64,000 nucleotides of DNA from Elusimicrobiota bacterium (GCA_016212855.1 JACRDP010000014.1:1-64000); one strand, 5' to 3'. Counted from the stretch's first letter, positions 1 to 9,628 are shown. Notes: generated by a model not told the origin, from the letters alone. Numbers and translations: made by a program.

Positions 1-1145
1 GACCGAGTCGGTGGCGAGCTTGTTGGTGTCGACCGCGCCGTCGTTGATCTTAACCGTGGTCACGGCGCCATCGGAAAGCTTCGTGGTATCGACCGAGGCG
101 GCCGCCAACTTGATGCCCGTGACGGCGAGGTCGTTGATTTTCACGGTCGTAACGGCACCGTCCGAGAGCTTCGTGGTGTCAACCGAGCCGGCCGCCAACT
201 TCAGGGCGCTCACGGCGCCATCGGCGATCTTAACACTGGTGACCGCACCGTCCGAAAGCTTCGTGGTATCAACCGAGGCGGCCGCAATCTTGATGCCGGT
301 GACGGCCCCGTCGTTGATCTTCACGGTGGTCACCGCGCCGTCCGAGAGCTTAGTGGTGTCAATCGAGCCCGCCGCGACAGTTCCCGCCATGGCCAGCTGA
401 GCCTGGATGGTGGCGTTGAGCTTGGCGGTGTCGATCGTGGCGTTGAGGATCTTCACGCCGGTGACCGAGTCGGTCGCCAACTTGGAGGTATCCACCGCGC
501 CGGTGTTGATCTTGACGGTCGTGACGGCGCCGTCCGAGAGCTTGGTCGTGTCGACCGAGCCGGCAACGAGCTTGAGGGCGGTCACGGCGCCGTCTGCGAT
601 CTTCACGCTCGTGACCGCGCCGTCGGACAGCTTCGTGGTGTCGACCGCGGCGTTAGCGAGCTTCAGGGTCGTCACGTTGGCGTCGAGAATCTTGATGGTG
701 GTGACGGCATCGGTGGCGAGCTTGGTCGTGTCGATCTGGCCGGGGGCGACGGTGCCGGCCATGGCCAGCTGAGCCTGGATGGTGGCGTTGAGCTTGGCGG
801 TGTCGATCGTGGCGTTGAGGATCTTCAAGCCGGTGACCGAGTCGGCCGCGAGCTTGGAGGTGTCGACCGCGGCGTTGGCGAGCTTCGCGGTTGTGACATT
901 GGCGTCCAAGATCTTGATGGTGGTGACGGCGTCGGTGGCGAGCTTAGCGGTGTCGACCGATGCCGCGGCCAGTTTGATGCCCGTGACCGAGCCGTCGAGA
1001 ATTTTGACTGTGGTGACCGCGCCGTCGGACAGCTTGGTCGTGTCGACCGCGGCGTCGGCGAGCTTGGCGGTGGTGACGTTGGCGTCCAGGATCTTGATGG
1101 TCGTGACCGCGTCGGTGGCGAGCTTGGCGGTGTCGATGCTGCCGG
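1..1145 (-). repeat. 30-bp (10-aa) coding tandem repeat with 372-bp higher-order period
   Basis: Block catggccagctgagcctggatggtggcgttgagcttggcggtgtcgatcgtggcgttgaggatcttc occurs at 388 and again at 760 (offset 372). Confidence 0.8.
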
Positions 1146-1818
1146 GAGCGACGCCGCTGACGCCGGTCAGCTGGGAGCCGTCGCCGACGAAGTTGACGGC
1201 GACGACGGCGCCGTTGACGTTGAGGGTGCCGGCCCCCACGTTGATGCCGGAGGAGGTTCGGATGCTGAAGTTGCCGGCGCCGGTTTGAGTGAACGTGCCG
1301 CTCGAGGCGGTCAGGCCGCCGGAGAAGGAGGCCGAGGTCGCGACGATGCCGTACGGGACGAGCAGGTTGCCCGCGCTCGTGAAGGTGGAGTAGGCGTTGC
1401 CGGCGGTGATGCGGGCGTTGCCGGTTGCGGTCAGTTGGGCGGCGATCAGGGCGTAGGGGCTGGAAACGAGCTGCTGGCGCGGGGCCATTTCGCCGCCGGG
1501 GAAGACGTCGGGCGCGGCGGTGATGCTCAGGAAGGTCGTGCCGCCGGTGAACAGATCCGGGGAGAGGGCGGTGACGGCGCCGAGCTGGACAGCGAAGACG
1601 CCGTTGACGAGGACGGGGGTCTGGGTTTCGGGGCCCCACAGGAGGGTTCCCCCCGCCGCGGCGTCGAAGATGCGGAATTCCATCGCGACGGCGCCGTTGC
1701 GGGGAATGAACGTCGTGTCGAGGAGCTTGCCCTGGAAATTGATCCTGTAGGGGAGCGAGGCCGCCGAGCCCAAGGAGGCCGGCAGCAGCAGCGTCAGCAG
1801 GAGGAGTAGTGATCTCAT
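1..1818 (-). CDS. Secreted decapeptide-repeat (tail-fibre/adhesin-like) surface protein, C-terminus cut by the window edge
   Basis: Minus-strand ATG at 1818, open to position 1 in one frame (606 codons). N-term MRSLLLLLTLLLPASLGSAASLPYRINFQGKLLDTTF (signal peptide), then an array of 10-aa units such as DGAVTTVKIN/DGAVTGIKLA/AASVDTTKLS. Absent from the ORF track because it has no stop in the window. Confidence 0.85.
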   Translation of the reverse strand, partial: MRSLLLLLTLLLPASLGSAASLPYRINFQGKLLDTTFIPRNGAVAMEFRIFDAAAGGTLLWGPETQTPVLVNGVFAVQLGAVTALSPDLFTGGTTFLSITAAPDVFPGGEMAPRQQLVSSPYALIAAQLTATGNARITAGNAYSTFTSAGNLLVPYGIVATSASFSGGLTASSGTFTQTGAGNFSIRTSSGINVGAGTLNVNGAVVAVNFVGDGSQLTGVSGVAPGSIDTAKLATDAVTTIKILDANVTTAKLADAAVDTTKLSDGAVTTVKILDGSVTGIKLAAASVDTAKLATDAVTTIKILDANVTTAKLANAAVDTSKLAADSVTGLKILNATIDTAKLNATIQAQLAMAGTVAPGQIDTTKLATDAVTTIKILDANVTTLKLANAAVDTTKLSDGAVTSVKIADGAVTALKLVAGSVDTTKLSDGAVTTVKINTGAVDTSKLATDSVTGVKILNATIDTAKLNATIQAQLAMAGTVAAGSIDTTKLSDGAVTTVKINDGAVTGIKIAAASVDTTKLSDGAVTSVKIADGAVSALKLAAGSVDTTKLSDGAVTTVKINDLAVTGIKLAAASVDTTKLSDGAVTTVKINDGAVDTNKLATDSV

Positions 1819-1901
1819 TATAAAGCGGAGCAGACACTTCCGTCCGACATACCAATATAGCCCGCAAACCATCACACACTCAATTCAAATAGCCGTTTAA
1901 A

Positions 1902-1921
1902 TTGCGAAGTATACTTCGCAA
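1902..1921. promoter_or_regulatory. Perfect 20-bp palindrome, candidate operator between divergent genes
   Basis: TTGCGAAGTATACTTCGCAA, followed by a partial copy aatacttcgc, in the AT-rich divergent intergenic region 1819-1975. Confidence 0.6.
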
Positions 1922-1975
1922 ATACTTCGCTTGCGGTCCGAGTCACATCCCCCCTTCTACTGTTAAACTGGGTCC

Positions 1976-4429
1976 GTGCGTCGAGTGCTCTTCGCCCTCA
2001 CTTTTGTGGCCTCTATCGTGTGGGCGGGACCATCTATGGATAGCGGAACGAATCATCTTACGAGGAATGCGGACAACGCCGGCGGCGACAGCGCGACGTC
2101 GCCGACGAGCCGTCTCGTCGGCTCGGCAGGCGAGCCGGTTGCCTTTACGACGGCGGCGTCCGCCGGAAATACGAACGTCGTCCGCGCCGGCTGGGGAGAG
2201 CTGCACGCTTTTCCGAGGACGGTGACCGATCTGGGGGGCACGAGCATCGGAATCTCGAGCGTGACCTTGCAGTGGACGACGCCGGGCTACGACGGCCACG
2301 ACGGCACCCTTCAGATCGGAAGCACGTACTACATCAGCTTCGCGTCGTTCACCGTTCCCGACATCTTTTCAAACCACCGCCTTGCGAACATCTCGTTCTC
2401 GACGAACGGAGTCGTGCCGGGAGAGCAGGTGAGCATCGGGCTGATGGGCCTACAGTCGGGGACGACGTATTGGGCGCGTATCTGGACGACGGACGGAGAC
2501 AGCAATATCGCCTACGAGTCGAATCTCTCCTCCTTCGTCTTGAGCGGAGCGTTCGCGCCGACGTCGGGAGAATTGCTCACGGTCAACGTCACATCGATCA
2601 CCGCGTCCTGGGCGATCTCGTTCGCCGCGGAGAATTACCTGCTGGTCGCTTCGACGGCGGTGAACTATATTCCCGTCGCCGCGTCGTCGTTCACGGCGGC
2701 GACCACCGCGACCTTGACCGGGCTCGATCCGAACACGACCTACTTCCTCGGCGTGTCGGCGTGCCCGGGCTGCTCGGCGGTGACCTCGCTCGGATCGACG
2801 ATCACCTTGGCCGCCCCGGCGCTGAGCCTGTCCACGACGGCGGTCTCCTCGAGCACCATCAATCTCGTCTGGAACCCCAACGGCAACCCCGCGAATACGC
2901 GCTTCGTCGTGCGTCGGAGCACGGACAACATCAACTTCGTCTCGGCCGCGACCGTCACCGCGGCGGCGGTCAATTTCGCCAATCTGCTCAACGACACGAC
3001 GTACTACCTGTTCGTCGTCGCGCTCAACCAAGTCGGGACGCAGGCGCCGCCGTCGAACCTGCTCGTCGTCAGGACGCCGATCGGGCCGATTCCATACGCG
3101 CCCACCGGCCTGGCGGCGACGTCGATTCTGCTGGGCGCGAGCCTGACCTGGGATCCCCTCCCCCCGGACGGGGTGGGCGTGGGGCTGCTCTTCTACCGGA
3201 TCTCGCGCTCCACGAACGCCGGCTTCGGCTACGTCAGCGTGAGCACGACCTTAGCGAGTTCCTTTAGTGAGCGCCCGATGACCTTGGGGCCGACCTACTA
3301 CTACAAGCTCTCCGCGCGCGACATCGGCCAGGTCGAGAGCCCGTTCACGTCTACCGTGTCGGCGGTTCCGTTCTCGATCGCGCCGATGGAGCCCCTGGGC
3401 GTGAAGATCGTCCCGGGACCGCTGAGCGTGACTTTGTCCTGGTCGACGACGACGCGCTTCGGCGACGGGACGCCGTTCATCAGCACGGCCGCGCCGCTGG
3501 CCGACGAGTTCATCGGCTACCAGGTGATGCGCGCCAGCGACACGTGCGCGCTTACCTACGGCGACGTCTCGACCCAGCCGTTCACCGGCACGTCATTGAC
3601 CGACGTGACGGGCGGGTTGAACTATTTCTACCGGATCCAAGCGTACAACTCCGTCGGACCGTCGACCATCGCCGTGACCGTCTCGAGCTTGGGCGAGCGC
3701 AGCTACTTCCTCAGCGACTGCGCCTCGCGCGTCGTGCTCGACGACGCGACGGCCATGACGCTCAACGCGGGCGTGAACGGAATCGGCGACATCCGTATTG
3801 ATCGCCGGCTCCGGCCTGAGGACGTGCACGATGGGGTGTTCCAGTCCGCCAATTTCACGCCGATGCTCAACGGCGTGACGCCGCTCAATAATTATCCGCT
3901 GCCCAAGCCCGTGCGGATCGTCCTCCATTTCGAGATGCTCAACGGCAAGCCGTTCGCGCCGGCCGGGGTGATCGCCGAGGCTCCCAATGTGTCCGTCAAG
4001 AGCCTGGGCCTGTTCTGGTACAATGGCGCCGAGTTCAAGAAGGTCTATGGAACCGTCGACGCCCTGTCGCAAACCGTCACCGTGCAATCCCCGAACCTCG
4101 GCAACTATCAGATCCGGGCGCTCGCGCGCTCCGAAGGCACAGTGTTCGACCTGTCGAACATCTCGGGCCGCGCGATCACGCCCAACGGGGACGGTCTCAA
4201 CGACGTCGTGATCTTCACTTACGATCCCGGCCCCGGCAACGAGAACGTGACCGGCCGGATCTACGACGTGATGGGCTCCCACGTCGCGGACATGACCGCG
4301 GGGCTCGTGCCGAACACCTTGGTCTGGAACGGCCGCTCCGGCGGCCGCACGGTCGGCAGCGGGGCGTATATCTACCGGATTCAGGGCGGCGGCAAGACCT
4401 ATACCGGGACGGTCGTGGTGGCGAGATAA
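1976..4429 (+). CDS. Secreted fibronectin type III repeat protein with C-terminal FlgD/CHU-type Ig-like domain
   Basis: GTG start, signal peptide, repeated Fn3 signatures (LTGLDPNTTYFLGV, LLNDTTYYLFVVA), C-term ITPNGDGLNDVVIFTYDPG...GRIYDVMGSHV...LVWNGRSGG...GAYIYRI. Confidence 0.8.
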   Translation: MRRVLFALTFVASIVWAGPSMDSGTNHLTRNADNAGGDSATSPTSRLVGSAGEPVAFTTAASAGNTNVVRAGWGELHAFPRTVTDLGGTSIGISSVTLQWTTPGYDGHDGTLQIGSTYYISFASFTVPDIFSNHRLANISFSTNGVVPGEQVSIGLMGLQSGTTYWARIWTTDGDSNIAYESNLSSFVLSGAFAPTSGELLTVNVTSITASWAISFAAENYLLVASTAVNYIPVAASSFTAATTATLTGLDPNTTYFLGVSACPGCSAVTSLGSTITLAAPALSLSTTAVSSSTINLVWNPNGNPANTRFVVRRSTDNINFVSAATVTAAAVNFANLLNDTTYYLFVVALNQVGTQAPPSNLLVVRTPIGPIPYAPTGLAATSILLGASLTWDPLPPDGVGVGLLFYRISRSTNAGFGYVSVSTTLASSFSERPMTLGPTYYYKLSARDIGQVESPFTSTVSAVPFSIAPMEPLGVKIVPGPLSVTLSWSTTTRFGDGTPFISTAAPLADEFIGYQVMRASDTCALTYGDVSTQPFTGTSLTDVTGGLNYFYRIQAYNSVGPSTIAVTVSSLGERSYFLSDCASRVVLDDATAMTLNAGVNGIGDIRIDRRLRPEDVHDGVFQSANFTPMLNGVTPLNNYPLPKPVRIVLHFEMLNGKPFAPAGVIAEAPNVSVKSLGLFWYNGAEFKKVYGTVDALSQTVTVQSPNLGNYQIRALARSEGTVFDLSNISGRAITPNGDGLNDVVIFTYDPGPGNENVTGRIYDVMGSHVADMTAGLVPNTLVWNGRSGGRTVGSGAYIYRIQGGGKTYTGTVVVAR

Positions 4430-4857
4430 TGAGACAAGCGAAGAAGGCCGGACGGGCGGCGTTGATCGTGTTCGCGGCGTTCGCGTTCGCCTTGTTCGGG
4501 CTCGCGCTTTCGCGGGCGCAGAGCGGCAGCATCCAGTTCTATGGTCCCTTGTCCCGCGTCATCACGCCTAACGGTGACGGCATCAATGACCGCGTCTTCT
4601 TCTGCTTCGAGAACCCGTCGGACAGCGGCATCAGCGGCAAGATCTACACGTTGCTCGGCACCGAGGTCGCCTCGATCGGCGCGCGGACGGACCGGACCGG
4701 CGTCGCCGGCGTCGCCTGCCCCGCGTCCGTCATCCGGGCTCAGTTCGCGACGTGGGACGGGACGGCCGACAACGTGCGCGTGCGCAGCGGCCTGTACGTG
4801 TATCGCATCACTTCGGAGGATCAGGTTTTTTCCGGAACTTTGCTCGTTGTCCGTTAA
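4429..4857 (+). CDS. Small secreted protein made essentially of a FlgD/CHU-type C-terminal domain
   Basis: Signal peptide then VITPNGDGINDRVFFCFENPSDSGISGKIYTLLGTEVA...TWDGTADNVRVRSGLYVYRI; start overlaps the upstream stop (TAATG). Confidence 0.75.
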   Translation: MRQAKKAGRAALIVFAAFAFALFGLALSRAQSGSIQFYGPLSRVITPNGDGINDRVFFCFENPSDSGISGKIYTLLGTEVASIGARTDRTGVAGVACPASVIRAQFATWDGTADNVRVRSGLYVYRITSEDQVFSGTLLVVR

Positions 4858-4860
4858 TTT

Positions 4861-6861
4861 ATGAAACACATCCGCATCCGACGTATCGCGTGGAGCGCGC
4901 TGGCGGCGATGATCATCGCCCGCCCGGCGCTCGCCGCGTACGAGGATGTGGGCGTCGGCGCGCGCGTGTCGGGCCTCGGCCACGCCTACACGGCCGTCGC
5001 GGACGACGTGTATTCGATGTACTACAACCCCGCCGGCCTCGCCACGCTCGACCGGCCGGAGTTCGGCACGACCTACTCACGCCTGCTCACCGGTCTGTCC
5101 GACGGTTCGAACGTGCAGAACTCCTTCCTGGGCTACGCGCACCCCATCGACGGCGGCCGCCGGGGTACGGCCGGGGCGGCGTGGAACAATTTCGGCGTCG
5201 GCGGCCTGTACTCGGAAAACCAGCTGATGTTCTCCTACGGGCACAGCCTGTTCGCCCGCACCGTGCCCGACCGCTACTACCTCGGCGGCACGCTCAAATA
5301 CATGAATCGTTCGATCGGCGGCACCTCGGCGGCCGCCAACGGCATCTCCAACACCGGCGTCGCGACCGGAACCCCCGACCCCGGGCTGCAGAACACGTCG
5401 AAAATGAATATCGACGCCGATCTGGGCTTTCTCTGGCGCATCCGCCCGCGCTGGACGGCGGGTGTGATGATCCAACATCTGATGGAGCCGAACATCGGCT
5501 TCTCGGAATCGGACAAGCTCGGCCGCAACATCAAGCTCGGCGGCGCGTATAAGACGCCCTTCTCGACCTTGACCGGCGACGTGCGCTTCCAGAGCGCGCC
5601 GGACGGGTCCACCGACAAGATCCTCGCGGTCGCCGCCGAAAAGTGGCTGCCGACCTTGCTGCACGGCATGTTCGGCGTGCGCGGCTCGCTGTCGATGGGC
5701 AGCCGCGATTTCCGCCAGGTCGCGATCGGCCTCTCCTACAAGATCAACCGCATGCAGTTCGACTACGGCTTCGCGCTTCCCATCGGCGGCCTGAACTCGA
5801 CGTCCGGCAGTCACCGCCTCGGCTTGACGATGCGCTTCGGGCGGCCGAAGCAGGCGGAAGCCGCGTTCGGCGAGGCGATCCTCGAGAACCTGCGCGACCT
5901 CGCGGCGGTCGGCACCCCCGAGTTCCGCTATCAGATGGAAGACCTGGCGTTGTACAAGCGTACGGCGATCGACGAATTCCTCCGCCAGGCCAAGCTCGAC
6001 GCGAGCGCCGGACGCTTCTCCGACGCAGCGGACAAGCTCACCCAGGCGATCTCGCTGAAGCCCAAGGACCCGCGGCTGCAGCAGAGCCTGGAGCGCATGG
6101 TCGCGGTCGCCGACATCTACCCGGCGGTCAAGGATTATCAGACCGACGCGGCGCAGGCGGCCGTCTACGAGGGCGCGCTCGACTTCATTTCGGGCAACGG
6201 CAAGGAATCCCTGCGCAAGCTCGCGTACGCGGGTACTCTCAACCCGACCGACGAGCGCATCGAACGCCTGGCCAAGGCGGTCGAGGCCAAGAGCGGCCTG
6301 ACCCGCGAGGGTCCCCCGCCCGAGGATAGCGGCAAGGCGCCGACGATGGGCGCCGAGAAGGTCGTCGGCGGCACGATGGCTTTGATGGAGGTCGCTTTGC
6401 GCGAGCGCGACTTCGAGCGCGTCGTGAAGCTGGCCGACCAGGTCCTGCAGATCGACCCGAGCAACGCCCTCGCCTATAAGCGCCTGGGCGCGGCGCATTA
6501 CGCGCTCCACCACAATTCCGAGGCTCTCAAGGCCCTGCGCTCGGCCTATAAACTCGAGACCGATTCCGACTCGCGCAAACAGATCAAGAGCTATATCGAC
6601 GCCCTGCAATCGCTCATCGAGCGCGGGCGGCGCGACAGCGCCCCGGCCAAGACGGCCGAGCCCGTCAAGAGTTCCGGCTTGTCGCCCGTCGACATCGAGC
6701 GGCTGTACGAGCAGGGCGTCGATCTCTACGCTCAGGGCAAACTGACCGAGTCCGCCGCGGCTTTCCGCCGCATCCTCGAGTCCGAGCCCAACAACACCTC
6801 GGCGCGGCGCGCGCTCGATCGCGTGCAGTCGGAGATCATCACCGGAGGCCAGAAGAAGTGA
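4861..6861 (+). CDS. PorV/PorQ (UPF0164)-like outer-membrane beta-barrel protein with C-terminal TPR repeats
   Basis: AYEDVGVGARVSGLGHAYTAVADDVYSMYYNPAGLATLDRPEFGTTYS is typical of the PorV/OMP family; C-terminal half has TPR motifs (ALAYKRLGAAHYALHHNSEALKALRSAYKLETD). Confidence 0.75.
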   Translation: MKHIRIRRIAWSALAAMIIARPALAAYEDVGVGARVSGLGHAYTAVADDVYSMYYNPAGLATLDRPEFGTTYSRLLTGLSDGSNVQNSFLGYAHPIDGGRRGTAGAAWNNFGVGGLYSENQLMFSYGHSLFARTVPDRYYLGGTLKYMNRSIGGTSAAANGISNTGVATGTPDPGLQNTSKMNIDADLGFLWRIRPRWTAGVMIQHLMEPNIGFSESDKLGRNIKLGGAYKTPFSTLTGDVRFQSAPDGSTDKILAVAAEKWLPTLLHGMFGVRGSLSMGSRDFRQVAIGLSYKINRMQFDYGFALPIGGLNSTSGSHRLGLTMRFGRPKQAEAAFGEAILENLRDLAAVGTPEFRYQMEDLALYKRTAIDEFLRQAKLDASAGRFSDAADKLTQAISLKPKDPRLQQSLERMVAVADIYPAVKDYQTDAAQAAVYEGALDFISGNGKESLRKLAYAGTLNPTDERIERLAKAVEAKSGLTREGPPPEDSGKAPTMGAEKVVGGTMALMEVALRERDFERVVKLADQVLQIDPSNALAYKRLGAAHYALHHNSEALKALRSAYKLETDSDSRKQIKSYIDALQSLIERGRRDSAPAKTAEPVKSSGLSPVDIERLYEQGVDLYAQGKLTESAAAFRRILESEPNNTSARRALDRVQSEIITGGQKK

Positions 6862-8228
6862 CGATCCGCACGCGTCTGATCGTCAGCACCTTCCTGCTCC
6901 AGGTCTTTTCCATGGCCCTGCTCGGCTGGGGAGTACTGGCCGTGCGCCGGCAGTTCCAGGAGAACGACCTGTTGAAATCGGCGACGATGATCGAGCGCGC
7001 TGTGGAACGGGCCGCCTCGGATTCCCTCATTCAAAAGGACGACGTGGCTTTGCTCAGCTACATGAAGTTCCTGCTGGGGCAGTATCCGGCGATCTCCTCG
7101 GCGTCCATCCGTTGGAAGACCAAGGGACGGGAGCACAGCGCGACCGTAGGCATCGGAGCGCCAGGCTCGCAGACCCGCATGTCCCGCCTCACGGTGTCCG
7201 ATCCCGCGGATCCTCAGCGCGCGGTCGACATCGACCTGAGTCTCGACTACGGCGTTCTCGAGAAGCCGTTCTGGGAGGCGAACCGGCGCCTGGCGAAGAT
7301 CATTCTATCCGTGTGGGGCGTCACGAGCCTCCTGGGCCTGTTCGTTTCCTTCCTGATCGCGCGCGGACTGACCAAGCCGATCGTCGAACTCAGCCGCCTG
7401 GCCGGCGAGATCGGCGGCGGCAAACTCGGCGGCAAGCTCGCCTGGGACTCCGACGACGAGCTCGGCGGGCTCGTGCGCGCGTTCAACGGCATGTCGACGC
7501 GCCTCGAGGAGTTCGACACGGTCAAGCGCAACTTCGTCTCCTCGGTGACGCACGAGTTGCGCTCCCCCCTGGGCGCCATCGAGAGCTTCCTGCAGCTCAT
7601 CCGCGAGAAGGTCGCGGCGGGCGCGCCCGAGGGCTTCGCGCAGTCCAAGGACTACATCGAGCGCATCGCGGTCAACGTGCGCCGCCTGTCGGGCTTCATC
7701 AACGACCTGCTCGACGTGGCTAAGATCGAGAAGGGCAAGATGGAGTGCGTCCTGCGTCCCATGGAGCTCCCGGTCGTGGCCAACGAGGTCTGCCAGTTCT
7801 TCGAAGCGAAGGCTCTTCAGCAGGGAATCGCGATCACGAACCGCCTGCCGGCCCTGCCCTCCGTGCTGGGCGACGCCGACCGCGTGCGTCAGATTCTCGT
7901 CAATCTCGTGGCCAACGGCCTGAAGTTCACGGCCTCGGGGGGCCAGATCTGGATCGCCGGCGAGCAGTTCCGCGACGGCGGCGCCCGCTGGATCGAGGTC
8001 ACCGTCGGCGACACCGGCCGGGGCATGGACGCGGCCGATCGCGAGCGCCTGTTTCAGCCGTTTTCCCAGGGACGGAACATTTCCGAAGGCGTGACGGGTC
8101 ATAAAGGGACGGGGCTGGGTTTATATATCGTGAAGTCGATCGTGGATCAGCACGGCGGCAAGCTCGAGGTGCGTTCCGTCCCCGGTCAGGGGACGAGGAT
8201 CAGTTTTTCGCTGAAGGTCGCGGCCTAG
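6858..8228 (+). CDS. Membrane sensor histidine kinase (HAMP-HisKA-HATPase_c)
   Basis: VKRNFVSSVTHELRSPLGAIESFLQL (H-box), VNLVANGLKFTASGG (N-box), GDTGRGMD and GTGLGLYIVKSIV (G-boxes). Confidence 0.92.
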   Translation: MTIRTRLIVSTFLLQVFSMALLGWGVLAVRRQFQENDLLKSATMIERAVERAASDSLIQKDDVALLSYMKFLLGQYPAISSASIRWKTKGREHSATVGIGAPGSQTRMSRLTVSDPADPQRAVDIDLSLDYGVLEKPFWEANRRLAKIILSVWGVTSLLGLFVSFLIARGLTKPIVELSRLAGEIGGGKLGGKLAWDSDDELGGLVRAFNGMSTRLEEFDTVKRNFVSSVTHELRSPLGAIESFLQLIREKVAAGAPEGFAQSKDYIERIAVNVRRLSGFINDLLDVAKIEKGKMECVLRPMELPVVANEVCQFFEAKALQQGIAITNRLPALPSVLGDADRVRQILVNLVANGLKFTASGGQIWIAGEQFRDGGARWIEVTVGDTGRGMDAADRERLFQPFSQGRNISEGVTGHKGTGLGLYIVKSIVDQHGGKLEVRSVPGQGTRISFSLKVAA

Positions 8229-8246
8229 CCGCGGGGAGCAGGGATT

Positions 8247-8633
8247 ATGGCGACGAAAGTTTTGGTGATCGACGACGAAGAGGACTATCGCATCATCATC
8301 GAGGACGTCCTGCGCGGCGCGGGCATGGAGGTGCGGCTCGCCCGCGACGGCGAGGAAGGCCTGCGCATGTTGAAAGAAAAGCCGGCCGAAATCGTCCTCG
8401 TGGACTGGATGATGCCCAAGCTCGACGGCGAACATTTCTGCCGGGCCATGCGGGCCGAGGCGAAGCTCAAGGATCTGCCCGTGATCATGCTGACGGTCAA
8501 ACAGACCGCCGACGAGGAGCTCGAGGCCCTGCACTTCGGCGTGGACGACTTCGTGGTCAAACCGTTCAAGGCGCCCGAGCTGCTGGCGCGCGTGCGCGCG
8601 GCCCTGCGCCGCGCGGAGTCGAAGCCGGCGTGA
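8247..8633 (+). CDS. Response regulator receiver protein
   Basis: VLVIDDEEDYRIII...VLVDWMMPKLDG...VIMLTVK...DDFVVKPFKAPELLARV. Confidence 0.93.
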   Translation: MATKVLVIDDEEDYRIIIEDVLRGAGMEVRLARDGEEGLRMLKEKPAEIVLVDWMMPKLDGEHFCRAMRAEAKLKDLPVIMLTVKQTADEELEALHFGVDDFVVKPFKAPELLARVRAALRRAESKPA

Positions 8634-9628
8634 GCCGCAACGGCCTCATCGCCGGCGCCGCGGCGCTGGCTCTCGCGGGCGCGCTCGCCTGGGGTTTGCG
8701 TCCCGGCGCCCCCGTCCGCGTCGAAATTCCCTCCGGGCTGAGCGCGCGCCAGACTGCCGAGCTCCTGGGCCGCGAGGGCGTCGTTCAATCCGTGTTCGTC
8801 TTCCGCGTCTTCATCAAGCTGACCGGATTCGACCGCCAGCTCAAACCCGGAGCCTACACGCTGCGCGTTCGCGAATGGCCGACGGTCATCGCGCGTAAGC
8901 TGACCTTGGGCCTCACCGACGACATAAAGGTGACGATTCCCGAGGGCTACATGGCGAGCCAGATCGCCGAGCGCCTGGCCAAGGCCGGCGTCATCACGGA
9001 CGCGGGCGCGTTCCAGCGCTACGTGGACGCAAAACGTCTCGAGGGGCGCCTGTTTCCATCGACCTACCATTTCCCACCGCGCTACGCGCCGGAGAAGGCG
9101 GCCGCGGTCATGAACGCGGAGTTCGAGAAGCAGATCGGCGCCGCCTACGCCGCCGCCTCGCCGCGCCCCGAGCGGACGTTCGAAGAGACCTTGGTCCTGG
9201 CCTCGATCGTCGAGCGCGAGGCGGTGCTCCCGCAGGAGCGGCCGATCATCGCCGCCGTCTACCTCAACCGCCTCAAAAAGAAAATGCCCCTGCAGGCCGA
9301 TCCGACGGTGCAGTACGCGCTCGGCCGCGAGGATGGAAAATGGAAGAAGGGCCTGACGCGGTCCGATCTGCAGCTGCCCTCGCCTTACAACACATACGCG
9401 CGCCGCGGCCTTCCGCCCGGGCCCATCTGCTCGCCCGGCCTCGAATCGTTCCTGGGCGTTCTCAACCCCGCTAAAACCTCCGCGCTGTACTTCGTCGCGG
9501 ACACGACCGGCGGCCACCTGTTCTCGGAAACCAACGAAGAGCACTCGAAGGCGCGCATGCTCTATAAGAAGGAGCTGAAAAAGATCAAGGCGCAGCTGAA
9601 GAAGGACGCCGCGGCTAAGACGCCTTAG
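8630..9628 (+). CDS. mltG: Endolytic murein transglycosylase MltG (YceG-like)
   Basis: LVLASIVEREAVLPQERPIIAAVYLNRLKKKMPLQADPTVQYALG and SPYNTYARRGLPPGPICSPGLESFLGVLNPAKTSALYFVADTTGGHLFS. Confidence 0.93.
   Translation: MSRNGLIAGAAALALAGALAWGLRPGAPVRVEIPSGLSARQTAELLGREGVVQSVFVFRVFIKLTGFDRQLKPGAYTLRVREWPTVIARKLTLGLTDDIKVTIPEGYMASQIAERLAKAGVITDAGAFQRYVDAKRLEGRLFPSTYHFPPRYAPEKAAAVMNAEFEKQIGAAYAAASPRPERTFEETLVLASIVEREAVLPQERPIIAAVYLNRLKKKMPLQADPTVQYALGREDGKWKKGLTRSDLQLPSPYNTYARRGLPPGPICSPGLESFLGVLNPAKTSALYFVADTTGGHLFSETNEEHSKARMLYKKELKKIKAQLKKDAAAKTP

Noticed and set aside
1-1145. CRISPR or non-coding satellite
   Set aside because: The 30-bp periodicity stays in frame and encodes conserved decapeptides.
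11-1288. Plus-strand ORFs of 121-169 aa with repeated VVTAPSESFVVST
   Set aside because: Antisense frames of the minus-strand decapeptide-repeat gene; the minus frame has a signal peptide, canonical repeat motif and a continuous reading frame.
944-1879. Minus ORF of 311 aa (Arg/His-rich)
   Set aside because: Out of frame with the signal-peptide start at 1818 and of low-complexity Arg/His/Pro composition; a shadow of the real gene.
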